In this document: in pieces, positions 44,584-53,468 of the stretch
How positions within the stretch are numbered: the first letter of the stretch is position 1
Layout of the letters: every line of letters starts with the position of its first letter
Assembly: GCA_903901425.1 (NCBI GenBank)
Contig: CAIURC010000114.1
Coordinates: 54,273-118,272 of the forward strand
Length of the DNA: 64,000 bases
Direction of reading: 5' to 3'
Source: an uncultured Spartobacteria bacterium
Lineage (GTDB): Bacteria; Verrucomicrobiota; Verrucomicrobiia; Chthoniobacterales; Chthoniobacteraceae
Made by a program: the position numbers and the translations under genes
Notes under the pieces: generated by a model
Told to the model about the DNA's origin: nothing
Databases searched by the model: none
The model's input: only the letters and a program-made list of their open reading frames with translations

Positions 44584-45818
44584 ATCAACCGAACCCGGCG
44601 AAAAAGACAGGCTGGCTGCGAAGGGCCGGCACCAGGCGCCGGTGGATCCTCGGGCTCCTCGCCCTTGGCACCGCCGCCGGGGCATGGTTTTGGGTTGGAA
44701 AAAAGCCCGGGCAAGGCAAGGCCGGTGAACCCCTCAAATTCACCCAGCCTGCAAGGCGGGACATCCGACAGTATTTCCGCGCCAACGGAAATATTGTGCC
44801 CGCGGTTTCCACCGAGATCCGGAGCGAGGTGACAGGGATTCTGGCGAAAATCCCGGTCCAGCCGGGTGACCTGGTCAAAGCCGGCCAGCCCTTGGTGGAA
44901 CTCGATCAGAGCGAGGTGAAACTCAAGATCGCGGAAATGCGGCTCCGGATCGAGTCGGCCCGGCTGCGTCTTGAAAAGACCGAGGGTCTCTACGAGCGCC
45001 GTGCCCGGCTTTCGGCCAAGAGTTTCATCAACGAAAAGGAACTTGCAGATGCCGAGATCGATGCGCGCATCGCAAGAAACGAGCTTGCCGCGGAAGAGGC
45101 CCGCTTGAAGACCGAGGAGGTGCAGCTCGCCAAGGCATCCATTTTGGCCCCGTACAATGGCGTGGTCTTGGACCTGCAGGCACGTCCGGGCCTTGTGGTG
45201 ACCGGAGCCCAGGCGGGGCGCGAGGGCACCACCCTGCTCACCATCGCCGACCTGAGCCGGTTGAAGGTCGAGGCGGAGATCAACGAGGTCGATGTCGCCT
45301 CTCTCCGCAGGGGGATGGAGGTCAAGCTCACCTTCGATGCCGCACCCGGCCTCAGCGCAAAAGGCACCGTGGATTACATCTCCCCATCCGCCCTGTCCCG
45401 CCGCGAACTGAGCGGGACCGGCGAGCGCTCCGCACGGAGCGGCGGCATGGAGCGGACCGGCAATGTCCGCAATTTCCCCATCGATATCGGGTTCCAAATC
45501 AAGGATCCACGGATCCGGCCCGGGATGACGGCCAAGATGGAGGCGGTACTCTCCGAGGTGACTCAGGCGCTCAGCCTTGAGATCGGCGCGGTATTCACAG
45601 AGGAGGGCGAAACGGTGGTGTATGTTGCAAAGGACGGCGCGGCCGGGGGTGAAGAAAATCTGGAACGCAAGGTGGTCAAGACAGGGGTGAACGACAGCCG
45701 GCACGTGGAGATTTTGGAGGGGATTGCCGAGGGCCAGCAGGTGTCTTTGGCCAAGCCCCTTAAAAAAGAGACGCGTGAAGAGCGGAGCGCGCGCCGGGAA
45801 CGGAAAAAGAGCCGGTGA
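44580..45818 (+). CDS. Periplasmic adaptor (membrane fusion) protein of a MacAB-type pump
   Basis: 412 residues from the ATG overlapping the TolC stop (44580; ATG 44574 is in frame). One N-terminal membrane anchor (WILGLLALGTAAGAWFWVG) is followed by the lipoyl/biotinyl-like half motif (VTGILAKIPVQPGDLVKAGQPLVELD), a helical hairpin (about residues 120-190), the second lipoyl half (ILAPYNGVVLDLQARPGLVV) and beta-barrel and membrane-proximal domains. It bridges the MacB-type ABC components and the TolC channel. The C-terminus is very basic. Confidence 0.9.
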   Translation: MNQPNPAKKTGWLRRAGTRRRWILGLLALGTAAGAWFWVGKKPGQGKAGEPLKFTQPARRDIRQYFRANGNIVPAVSTEIRSEVTGILAKIPVQPGDLVKAGQPLVELDQSEVKLKIAEMRLRIESARLRLEKTEGLYERRARLSAKSFINEKELADAEIDARIARNELAAEEARLKTEEVQLAKASILAPYNGVVLDLQARPGLVVTGAQAGREGTTLLTIADLSRLKVEAEINEVDVASLRRGMEVKLTFDAAPGLSAKGTVDYISPSALSRRELSGTGERSARSGGMERTGNVRNFPIDIGFQIKDPRIRPGMTAKMEAVLSEVTQALSLEIGAVFTEEGETVVYVAKDGAAGGEENLERKVVKTGVNDSRHVEILEGIAEGQQVSLAKPLKKETREERSARRERKKSR

Positions 45819-46540
45819 ACGGGAAGACACAGGAGTTGCGCGATCCGTTGCTGGAGTTGCGCGGGATTGCCAAGCACTACGACATGGGCGAGACCGTGGT
45901 CCGCGCGTTGGATGGGGTGGATTTGAAGATTTGGGAGGGTGAGTTCACCGCGATCCTTGGGCCGTCAGGCAGCGGCAAGAGCACGCTCATGCATCTGCTG
46001 GGGTTTCTCGACCAAGCCAGCGGGGGGGAGATGTATTTTGACGGCGAAAACGTCAGCGGGATCGGGCCGAACCAGCGGGCCATGATCCGCGCAGACAAGA
46101 TCGGGTTCGTCTTTCAGACATTCAACCTCCTGCCAAGGCTGAGCGTGCTGGAAAACGTCCTGCTTCCCACCTCCTACAGCCGCACCCCACAGCTCAGGGT
46201 CCGGGACCGCGCCCGCACCGCCCTGGACCGGGTCGGCATGGCCGACCGCGCCGGACACCGTCCCAGCCAGTTAAGCGGCGGCCAGCGGCAGCGGGTGGCC
46301 ATCGCGCGCGCGCTCATGAATGAACCCCGGTTGATTCTGGCAGACGAACCCACCGGCAACCTCGACAGCACCACCGCCCGCAGCATTCTCGACCTCTTCA
46401 AAGAACTCAACGCGCAGGGAGGAACCGTTCTGATCGTCACCCATGACGAAAAAGTCGCCCGCCATACCCGGCGCCAGATCCATGTGCTCGATGGACGGAT
46501 CTGCAAGGAAACCACCGCGCAGGAGGACGCTGTGCCGTGA
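45815..46540 (+). CDS. ABC transporter ATPase, MacB/LolD type
   Basis: 241 residues from GTG 45815, overlapping the adaptor stop (GTGA). Walker A is GPSGSGKSTLMHLLGFLD, the Q-loop FVFQTFNLLPRLSVLENV, the signature LSGGQRQRVAIARAL, Walker B LILADEPTGNLD and the switch His in VTHDEKVA. These match the MacB/LolD/FtsE subfamily, which drives mechanotransmission rather than substrate passage across the inner membrane. The partner permease follows with a 4-base overlap. Confidence 0.92.
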   Translation: MNGKTQELRDPLLELRGIAKHYDMGETVVRALDGVDLKIWEGEFTAILGPSGSGKSTLMHLLGFLDQASGGEMYFDGENVSGIGPNQRAMIRADKIGFVFQTFNLLPRLSVLENVLLPTSYSRTPQLRVRDRARTALDRVGMADRAGHRPSQLSGGQRQRVAIARALMNEPRLILADEPTGNLDSTTARSILDLFKELNAQGGTVLIVTHDEKVARHTRRQIHVLDGRICKETTAQEDAVP

Positions 46541-47763
46541 ATCTCGTCGGCGCAGTCGCCAACGGGTTCGGCGAGATCTGGACCCACAAACTCCGGTCCC
46601 TGCTCACCCTCGTCTGCGTCTTGCTCGGAGTCGCTTCGCTGGTGCTCGTCCAAGGGTTCATCGACGGCCTCTTCGATGGGTGGCGCTCCAGCATCGAGGA
46701 GAACGGCGGCATCCAAAGGATCCGGATCATGACGGACACCCCGCCTGAATCTCAGAAGGCGCGGTCCGGCATCTCGCCCGGTCTGAGCATCGAGGACGCC
46801 AAGGCAATCCAGCAGTCCGCCCTTTTGCTGGATGGCGTCACGCCCATGGCCGATCAGAACGATGCCCTCTTCCAGCGGGGCCGGAAAAGTTTCCGGTGCC
46901 GGGATCTGGTGGGCGGGTGGCCCGAGATTTTCCAGATCCGGCGTCTGGAATTGGGCCAGGGCCGGGCATTTGGAGATTTGGACGAGCAGACTGCCGCGCA
47001 GGTGGTGGTTCTGGGGGCCGGCGTTGCAAAGGCTTTGTTTGAAGAGGGAGAGGATCCGGTGGGGAAGACGGTCGATCTGCGGGGCGTGCCCTTCACCGTG
47101 ATCGGCGTCCTCAGGCCGTACGAGAAATGGTACGGCACATTCAATCTGCTCCGGGAAAAGAACGAGACGGCTCTGGTGCCCCTCAGCAGCCTGATGCGCC
47201 GGATTTCGGGGAGCACCGTTCCGCAGGGGATCGAAGTCCAGGCCGCGTCGGTCGAGGATGTCACCCGGACGGCGGCCGCTCTTGAGAGCCTGCTGGTCCG
47301 TTTGCACCGCGGGATTGAAGACGTGCGGGTGATTAGCCAGGACATGCAGGTCGCCACATTCCGGGAACAGAAGCGCGCGTTCATGATTGGCGGGATGGCG
47401 ATTGCCGCGGTCTCCCTCCTCGTCAGTGGGATCGGCATCATGAACCTCATGCTCGCCGCAATCCACGAGCGGGTCCGCGAGATCGGGGTGCGCAAAGCGC
47501 TCGGAGCCTGGAGCCGGGACATTTTTGTGCAGTTCGTCGTGGAGTCCTGCACCCTGAGCGTCTGCGGCGGACTGGTGGGGATCGGGCTCGGCTTCGGGCT
47601 GATCTCGCTCCTTCAAGGAAATGAAACAATCCGGCCGATTTTTTCCGTGAACGCTGCCCTGGTCGGCTTCGGGTTCAGTGTGACCGTCGGCGTCCTTGCC
47701 GGACTGTATCCCGCGGTAAAGGCGTCCCGCCTCGATCCCATCGAGGCCTTGCGTTACGATTGA
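46537..47763 (+). CDS. MacB-type ABC permease (FtsX-like)
   Basis: 408 residues from GTG 46537, overlapping the ATPase stop. One membrane helix near the N-terminus (LRSLLTLVCVLLGVASLVLVQGF), a periplasmic MacB core domain of about 230 residues, and three C-terminal helices with the conserved stretch LLVSGIGIMNLMLAAIHERVREIGVRKALGAWSRDIFVQFVVESCTLS. In MacB the ATPase is fused to this unit; here they are separate genes. With the adaptor and TolC-like genes it forms a complete tripartite exporter for an unknown peptide, siderophore or antibiotic. Confidence 0.9.
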   Translation: MNLVGAVANGFGEIWTHKLRSLLTLVCVLLGVASLVLVQGFIDGLFDGWRSSIEENGGIQRIRIMTDTPPESQKARSGISPGLSIEDAKAIQQSALLLDGVTPMADQNDALFQRGRKSFRCRDLVGGWPEIFQIRRLELGQGRAFGDLDEQTAAQVVVLGAGVAKALFEEGEDPVGKTVDLRGVPFTVIGVLRPYEKWYGTFNLLREKNETALVPLSSLMRRISGSTVPQGIEVQAASVEDVTRTAAALESLLVRLHRGIEDVRVISQDMQVATFREQKRAFMIGGMAIAAVSLLVSGIGIMNLMLAAIHERVREIGVRKALGAWSRDIFVQFVVESCTLSVCGGLVGIGLGFGLISLLQGNETIRPIFSVNAALVGFGFSVTVGVLAGLYPAVKASRLDPIEALRYD

Positions 47764-47946
47764 GGCCGTTCTCTGGCCCCTCCCCCCCCAACGGGTTTCG
47801 CGCGTTGTTTGTGACGGGGAAAAGGCGGTCGGCGGTTTTCTCCGCGCGTTTGCTGACTTTTGACACAATCGCAGGGTTCTGCGCGGTCAGAAGTTTTCCA
47901 AGCCGCCCTTTGTCCTCCACGCGAACCCTGCATGGTGCGCGGGCAG

Positions 47947-48669
47947 ATGAAAACAGCGTACAGTGCGGCATTTCTTTTGGCGGCGTTTTTTCTGGGAACA
48001 GCCCTTGAAGGCGTCTCCGAAGATGGCAGGCGGATCCGAGGATCCAGCGTGGAACGCCGGGTGGTGACTGCCTCCTCTCAGGTGCCGGTTTCCCGCTGGA
48101 CGGATGACGCAGTGAACCTGCCGCCCTTGCCGGAGGGAGTCGAGGAATTGAGGTTCGCCGAATTTTTTAAGACGCCCGTGGGCCCGAGGGGACTCGAGGT
48201 GACCGCGCAGACGCTGGGCTTGGTAGGAAAAACCGTGCGCTTGGTGGGTTACTTTGTTTTTGAAGACTGGAGCGCGTGTGCATGCCCGGCTCCAGAACCG
48301 GTGCCGAAGGCACGGGGGGGGCGCCCGCAGCCCGCGTGGATGCAGCATGTGATCCCGGGCCGGGTCATGATGAGCGGCCTGCCGATGTCCGTCAGTCTCG
48401 GGCATTACGGACTCAGTGAGGATCTCCCTCCTCAACTCGTTTTTGTCCGGATCGGGTCCCGTTTTGGCGAACCGGTCTTTCACCGGCCCGGACTGTTTGC
48501 CGTCACCGGAAAACTTTCCCTGGGCAACCGCGAGGAACCCGATGGCCGGATTTCGTTTGTCCGGCTGGAGGTGGAGGAGGAGAGCGGAATCCAGTCCGTC
48601 GGACGGTCCGCTGAAGCCGGCAACCAGAAGATTTCCGAAACCCAACCACTGCAACCCAACCAACCATGA
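47947..48669 (+). CDS. Secreted protein of unknown function (possibly DUF3299-like)
   Basis: 240 residues from the ATG at 47947, which starts a signal peptide (YSAAFLLAAFFLGTALEG). The frame is open from 47860 but without RBS or homology. The core has LVGKTVRLVGYFVFEDWSACACPAPEPVP and VFHRPGLFAVTGKLSLGNREEPDGRISFVRLEVEEE, weakly like the OB-type DUF3299 proteins. I cannot confirm this. No catalytic residues are evident. Its stop overlaps the alkaline phosphatase start by 4 bases, so the two are translated together and may act in the same periplasmic process. Confidence 0.6.
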   Translation: MKTAYSAAFLLAAFFLGTALEGVSEDGRRIRGSSVERRVVTASSQVPVSRWTDDAVNLPPLPEGVEELRFAEFFKTPVGPRGLEVTAQTLGLVGKTVRLVGYFVFEDWSACACPAPEPVPKARGGRPQPAWMQHVIPGRVMMSGLPMSVSLGHYGLSEDLPPQLVFVRIGSRFGEPVFHRPGLFAVTGKLSLGNREEPDGRISFVRLEVEEESGIQSVGRSAEAGNQKISETQPLQPNQP

Positions 48670-50912
48670 AAAACGTTCCGAGCATTCTGCATTACGGCAT
48701 TGCCTCGCTGATGAGCCTGGCCGCTGTTTCCGAGGCGGCGACCATCACCCGGCTCACTCCCCCCAGCATCAAGTTTTTGGATCCCGCCGACGATGCGGGT
48801 CCCTACATCAGCCGGTTCCTGCCCGGTCAGCGGTTCGATCTCCAAGCCACCATCCAACCCGAGGCCGGTCGCACCGTCACCTCCGCCGTGTTCAAGGTAG
48901 ATGGCCAGATCGTAAGCGGAACCGTGGGCCTGGTCAAAAAGGTCACACTGACGGGTGTCAGCAACCCATCTGGCAAGGTGTTGACCGTTTCCTCAACGGC
49001 TTCGCTCTCGATCGGGATGGCCGTGAGCGGAGCGGGAATCGCGTCTTCAAGCGTAATCGATTCGATTGATTCGGCGACGCAGGTCACTCTGAACAACACC
49101 CCTACGACCCCAGCCTCGGTTTCCTCAGTGGATTTCGATCCCATCGCCGCCTCTTCTTTGGATCCGCTCAATCCCAACCTCGCCGCTACCCCGATCTTGG
49201 CGAACACGGCGGTTGCCACGCTCCGCGCTTACTCAATCAACGCGCCCGGGGTCCACAGGTTCACCTGCACCGCCACGCTCGACAACAACAGCACCGTCAC
49301 CGCCGAGGGCAACTTCGAGGTCCTCCGGATGCCTGCCCTTGGTTCCCTGAAGAACGTCATCTTCCTGATCGGGGACGGCATGGGGGCGGCCCACCGGACG
49401 GCGGCACGGATCATGTCCAAGGGGATTACCCTCGGGAAGGCGAACGACCGCCTGAACATGGACACGTTCCCGGTCACCGGCATGATCGAGACGGCGTCCT
49501 TGAACTCGATCATCACGGACAGCGCTCCCGGGGCCGCCTGTTACTCGACAGGGAACAAGTCGAACAATAATCAGCAGGGCGTTTTTCCCGACGACACCCG
49601 GGACGCATTTGACAACCCGCGGGTCGAGTTGATTGGGGAGTTTCTCGCGCGCAAACGCGGCAAATCGCTTGGCATCGTGACCACCTCCGACGTTTTCGAT
49701 GCCACACCTGCTGCATTTGGGAGCCACACCTCAAACCGCGGCGCCGGTACGGGTATCTGCGATGGCTACCTGGACGAGATGGCGGCAAAGTCCAACCTCA
49801 GCGTCCTGTTGGGGGGCGGAAGGAAATGGTTCCTCCCGGCTGGTACCACCGGCAGCGCGCGCTCGGCAAAGCTGGATGCCAGTCTGCCCGCGGACGTGGT
49901 GGACGGGTGGGGGTTGAATCCGCTGTTGAAGACCACCAAACGTTTCAGCGACGCCAGTCGTGACTTGCTCGCGGAGTTTCAGACAGCCGGATTCCAGTAC
50001 GCCCCGACCAAGACCGCGCTTTCGGCCAAGGTTGCGGACAGTTCCACGAGCAAGTTGTTGGGCCTGTTCAGCTTCTCGAACATGAACGTTGCGCTGGACA
50101 AAATCAACGGCCGGCGCGGCACGAGCACCGTGGTGAATGACTTCGGGTTCCCCGACCAGCCCATGCTGGATGAGATGACCGATGCTGCGCTCAAAGTGCT
50201 GAGCAAAAACCCGAAGGGTTTTGTGCTCATGGTCGAGGCCGCTTCCATCGACAAACAGGCCCATAACATGGATGCCGAGCGCTGGATTCTCGACACCATT
50301 GAGTTTGACCGCGCAATAGGCGTTGCCCGCGATTTTGCGGCTGCCGACAAGAACACCTTGGTGATCATCACGGCCGACCACGAATGCGCCGGGGCTTCCT
50401 TGATCGGAGCTTCCGTGGTGACCCATGCGCAACTGGCGACCAAGGCGGCAGGCCCCAATGCCAGCGATACCGCCGCGCGCACCGCGCTCCGGGATACCGT
50501 CGTGGGCGTTTATGAAAGCGCTGGGTTCCCGAGGTACACCATCTCGGCCGACGGTTACCCGGCCAGCACCGATGTCGACTACCGAATGCTGATCGGGTAC
50601 GGCGGCAGCGCGGACCGGTACGAGGACTGGATCACCAATCCGTTTCCCGTCAAAGACAGCCAGCAACCGCTTGGCAGCGTTGCTCCTCTGAGCGGATATC
50701 CGACCATCGGAACCTCCGCCAATCAGCGTGACGTGACCGGCAACCTGTTTCTCGCCGGGCAAGTTTCACAAACCAACAGCGGTGGATCCGCCGTTCACAC
50801 GGCCTCAGACATCCCGCTCTCAGCGTTTGGGCGCGGTGCAACCGGCTTCTCCGGATACATGGACAACACGGAAGTCTTCTTCAAAGTCATGCGCCTGATG
50901 GGCGTCCGGTAA
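48666..50912 (+). CDS. Secreted alkaline phosphatase with an extra N-terminal domain
   Basis: 748 residues with a signal peptide (about 25 residues). Residues 30 to about 225 form a beta-rich extra region, including a repeat-like segment rich in Ser/Thr/Val (VLTVSSTASLSIGMAVSGAGI). From about 227 it is an alkaline phosphatase: first metal Asp in VIFLIGDGMGAAH, nucleophile Ser286 in IITDSAPGA, GGGRKWFLPAG, MVEAASIDKQAHNMDAE, ITADHECAGAS and the C-terminal His in VHTASDIPLSAFGRG. It releases phosphate from esters in the periplasm or outside. No pho box could be identified. A terminator follows. Confidence 0.9.
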   Translation: MKNVPSILHYGIASLMSLAAVSEAATITRLTPPSIKFLDPADDAGPYISRFLPGQRFDLQATIQPEAGRTVTSAVFKVDGQIVSGTVGLVKKVTLTGVSNPSGKVLTVSSTASLSIGMAVSGAGIASSSVIDSIDSATQVTLNNTPTTPASVSSVDFDPIAASSLDPLNPNLAATPILANTAVATLRAYSINAPGVHRFTCTATLDNNSTVTAEGNFEVLRMPALGSLKNVIFLIGDGMGAAHRTAARIMSKGITLGKANDRLNMDTFPVTGMIETASLNSIITDSAPGAACYSTGNKSNNNQQGVFPDDTRDAFDNPRVELIGEFLARKRGKSLGIVTTSDVFDATPAAFGSHTSNRGAGTGICDGYLDEMAAKSNLSVLLGGGRKWFLPAGTTGSARSAKLDASLPADVVDGWGLNPLLKTTKRFSDASRDLLAEFQTAGFQYAPTKTALSAKVADSSTSKLLGLFSFSNMNVALDKINGRRGTSTVVNDFGFPDQPMLDEMTDAALKVLSKNPKGFVLMVEAASIDKQAHNMDAERWILDTIEFDRAIGVARDFAAADKNTLVIITADHECAGASLIGASVVTHAQLATKAAGPNASDTAARTALRDTVVGVYESAGFPRYTISADGYPASTDVDYRMLIGYGGSADRYEDWITNPFPVKDSQQPLGSVAPLSGYPTIGTSANQRDVTGNLFLAGQVSQTNSGGSAVHTASDIPLSAFGRGATGFSGYMDNTEVFFKVMRLMGVR

Positions 50913-50951
50913 CGATCCAGGGTCCCCTGAGGCCCGCTCAAGATGGAATGC

Positions 50952-51000
50952 GCGGGGGATGGTTCCTGGTTCTCCAGAGAACCTCCCCCGCCTTCTTTTC
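50952..51000 (+). terminator. Intrinsic terminator after alkaline phosphatase
   Basis: GCGGGGGA (50952-50959) pairs perfectly with TCCCCCGC (50984-50991), and an inner hairpin GGTTCT-CCAG-AGAACC sits at 50968-50983. A T-rich run, TTCTTTT, follows immediately. It lies 40 bases after the phosphatase stop and upstream of lysA, which must have its own promoter. Confidence 0.8.
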
Positions 51001-51059
51001 AGCCCGCCCACAGGCCCCGCTTGAACACCGGGACGGAATCCGTACACTGCCGCCCCGCC

Positions 51060-52340
51060 ATGTATCACGACCCTGATCTGATCCGCAGTCTTGCAGAAAA
51101 AGTCGGAACCCCGTTTTGGATTTATGACGCATCAGTGATCCGGAAACGGATCGCTGACATCCGGCATTTGACTTCCGGGGAGGGGTTGCAGGCCCGGTTC
51201 GCGATGAAATCCTGTCCGGCAACCCGGGTTTTGCAGGAAATGAACGCCGCCGGGATCTGGATTGACGCGGTTTCCGGCAACGAAGTCCTGCGCGCCCTCG
51301 GTGCCGGGCACACCCCGGGAAACCGGCCGCCGGTGGTCTGTTTCACCGCGGACGTGTTCCGGGACAACGCGCTGGAAGTAGTGCTCAAGCACGGGATCCT
51401 TCCCAACATCGGATCGCCCGGGATGCTGGCGGAACTGGCAAAGGCCGGATACACGGGGCCGGTGTCGTTGCGGGTCAATCCGGGGTTCGGGCACGGGCAC
51501 GTGAACGCCTGCGACACCGGCGGACCCAGTTCCAAGCACGGGATCTGGCACGAAGACCTTCTGGCGACGGCGGGTGCCGCCCGGCAGATGGGCATGGAGG
51601 TGGTCATGCTGCATGCGCATATCGGCAGCGGCCCCCAGTTTCAGGAACTGCACGACAATCTCGAGCGGTTGGCGGGCGTTTTCGGGGGCTGGGCCGGCGA
51701 CCTGCCCGGACTCGAGGCAGTCAGCCTCGGCGGCGGCATCCCACACAACTACCGCGACCCGTCCAGCCAGATTCCCCTTGAACCGTTGCGGGAACTGTTT
51801 GTCCGGTGCAGGGAACGCCTCGTCCAAGCCTTTGGCAAACCGCTCCGGGTCGAGATCGAGCCGGGCCGGTACTACGTGGCGCCGTCCTGCTCGCTCATCA
51901 CGCGGGTGACGGACCTCAAGTCCACCCAGACCAATGAAAAAGGGCAGGGAGCCCGGTTTGCCATGGTCGACGCCGGCTTTGTGGATCTGGTGCGTCCGGC
52001 CATGTACGGCAGTTTTCACCGGATCGAAGTGGTGGGCAGGGAGTCGGCGCCCTCGGAACAGAACGTGGTGGTCGCGGGGCCGCTCTGCGAGAGCGGCGAC
52101 ATCTTTACCCGGGACGATGCCGAACTTCTGGTGCCCAGAGCCTTGCCCGCATTTGCCGCAGGCGACCTCCTGCGGATCTGCGACGCCGGCGCGTACGGGT
52201 ACGCCATGAGCAGCAATTACAATTCCGTGGGGCGCGCCCCGCAACTCTGGCTGGAGGAAGACGGCCGCGTGGAACTCATCTCGCGCCGGGAAACCCTCGA
52301 AGACCTGCTCCGGGCCGAGACCCGCGAACCGGTGGTCTGA
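51060..52340 (+). CDS. lysA: Diaminopimelate decarboxylase
   Basis: 426 residues from the ATG at 51060 (MYHDPDLIRSLAEKVGTPFWIYDA), the usual family start; upstream frame is unconserved and contains the terminator. Fold-type III PLP enzyme: the PLP Lys is in LQARFAMKSCPATRVL, followed by DAVSGNEVLRALGAG, LHAHIGSGPQFQ, AVSLGGGIPHNYRD, VEIEPGRYYVAPSC, VVAGPLCESGDIFT with the active-site Cys, and DAGAYGYAMSSNYNS. It converts meso-diaminopimelate to lysine. The family includes other basic amino acid decarboxylases, but these motifs fit LysA best. Confidence 0.9.
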   Translation: MYHDPDLIRSLAEKVGTPFWIYDASVIRKRIADIRHLTSGEGLQARFAMKSCPATRVLQEMNAAGIWIDAVSGNEVLRALGAGHTPGNRPPVVCFTADVFRDNALEVVLKHGILPNIGSPGMLAELAKAGYTGPVSLRVNPGFGHGHVNACDTGGPSSKHGIWHEDLLATAGAARQMGMEVVMLHAHIGSGPQFQELHDNLERLAGVFGGWAGDLPGLEAVSLGGGIPHNYRDPSSQIPLEPLRELFVRCRERLVQAFGKPLRVEIEPGRYYVAPSCSLITRVTDLKSTQTNEKGQGARFAMVDAGFVDLVRPAMYGSFHRIEVVGRESAPSEQNVVVAGPLCESGDIFTRDDAELLVPRALPAFAAGDLLRICDAGAYGYAMSSNYNSVGRAPQLWLEEDGRVELISRRETLEDLLRAETREPVV

Positions 52341-52369
52341 TCAACCTCCGACCCAGACAGTCTCAATTT

Positions 52370-52783
52370 TTGAAGAAAAGCCTGTCTGGCTGCCTTTTGG
52401 TTGGGGTGCTCTTTTCTGGCTGCATTCGGCTCTTCGATTGTGCCGATACTGTCGTGAAGGAGTCGGTGGACCCTTCGGTGAGTATGGGGCAACCGTGTTT
52501 ACAAGGAACTGTGGAGCCACTGCGCGTCTTGTCACCCACGTGAAGATCCGGAAAGAGTTCCAGTCCTTTCAAAGGGTCTGAAAATTCGTCTGTGGCCAGT
52601 TTTGACGGAGAATGTTCCATCGGGTTGGTCTGGCGGGACCATAGGACACTGACTCTCCGAGCCGAACCTTCGGATATGGTCCGCAAACACGGGCGGAACG
52701 TGGCGGACGAAATTCGGGATCGCCGTGGACACCCAGTCATCAAAGTGGAGCTCGAGAAATCTGAAGAGGAATTGAGTGGTTGA
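52370..52783 (+). pseudogene. Broken small lipoprotein gene with two compensating frameshifts
   Basis: Three frame segments join into one sensible protein. From TTG 52370: a lipoprotein signal (LKKSLSGCLLVGVLFSGC) continuing to DTVVKESVDPS. Near 52477 the sense continues in the next frame as GEYGATVFTRNCGATARLVTHVKIRKEFQSFQR. Near 52575 it returns to the first frame as SENSSVASFDGECSIGLVWRDHRTLTLR and runs to the stop at 52783. One G is missing in the first junction and one is extra in the second, both in short G runs. The joined protein resembles a small lipoprotein family with an S-P-x-G-x-Y-x-A-x-V-F-x-R-x-C-G-A-T motif. It is a pseudogene or the result of two sequencing errors. Confidence 0.7.
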
Positions 52784-53137
52784 GGCGTATCAACAGGCCC
52801 GGTGGATCGTGCCATGACCGCATTGAAAGTTGGCGTGGCGCCCGGGGCTGACGCCGAATCCTTTTTCGGTATGGATCTCGTGGGGCGGAGTGCGACAACT
52901 GCAGCGGATGCGGCGATTGGTGGAGCGGGCAGCGCGGCCGAGGACGGAGATTTCCTCTGCGGGGCAATCAGGTGGGAGCTTTCGGAATTGTCCGGCGGCG
53001 GGTTCAGGGTGCGGACAGCGAGTGCGGCCGTGGCGGGCAGTTTTTTAACCTCAGGGAGGTCGCAGAGGCGTTTCCACATCTCTGTGCGCGAGTCGGCACC
53101 CGGTGCCGAGTCTGGGAACATCTGCTCCGTGCCGCTC
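52784..53137 (+). other. Non-coding or decayed stretch, no gene recognised
   Basis: Frames are open on both strands, with Ser/Pro/Arg-rich translations and no recognisable family. On the plus strand, one frame near 53040-53157 ends in NLREVAEAFPHLCARVG...WEHLLRAAHELGRR, which may be the tail of a lost gene. It lies between the broken lipoprotein gene and the AbiEii remnant. Confidence 0.5.
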
Positions 53138-53380
53138 ATGAATTGGGAAGACGCTAAATCCTGCACTCCGCTGAAGCGGGAATTTTTGCGGGAATGGTTT
53201 GCTCAGGAGCAGCGCTTTTTCCTCAAGCGCAGGAGTGCGCATGGGCTGTTTTACCTCGACCATCGGCGATCCTACGATCTGGACCTTTTCACGACAGAGA
53301 CTGTGGAAGGCAAGGAGGGCCAGAACTTGGTCCTCCGGGTTTCCGCGAAGATTGCAGCCCCATGCACGGGAGTGCAATGA
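53138..53380 (+). pseudogene. Truncated AbiEii/nucleotidyltransferase-type toxin remnant
   Basis: 80 residues from the ATG at 53138; complete AbiEii-family proteins are about 250 or more. The recognisable part is TPLKREFLREWFAQEQRFFLKRRSAHGLFYLDHRRSYDLDLFTTE. Family members read FFLTGGTALAxFYLGHRxSxDLDLFT here. The Gly-Gly of the nucleotidyltransferase fold is replaced by Arg-Arg, while the Asp-x-Asp is kept. After that the frame ends in unrelated sequence, and the usual C-terminal two thirds are absent. No antitoxin is beside it. It is most likely a dead fragment of a toxin/abortive infection gene. Confidence 0.6.
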
Positions 53381-53468
53381 ACCCTCCATTTTCAGCGGGT
53401 TGAGTGGACCCTGCCGCCCGGTGAAGGCTTGCGGTTTGCCGGTGTTCGGTCAAAGTTATGGCCTCCCC

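Noticed and set aside
52363..53166. 267-codon open frame on the minus strand
   Set aside because: Its translation is Ser/Pro/Arg-rich without domain, and the plus strand carries recognisable lipoprotein and AbiEii-like segments over the same bases.
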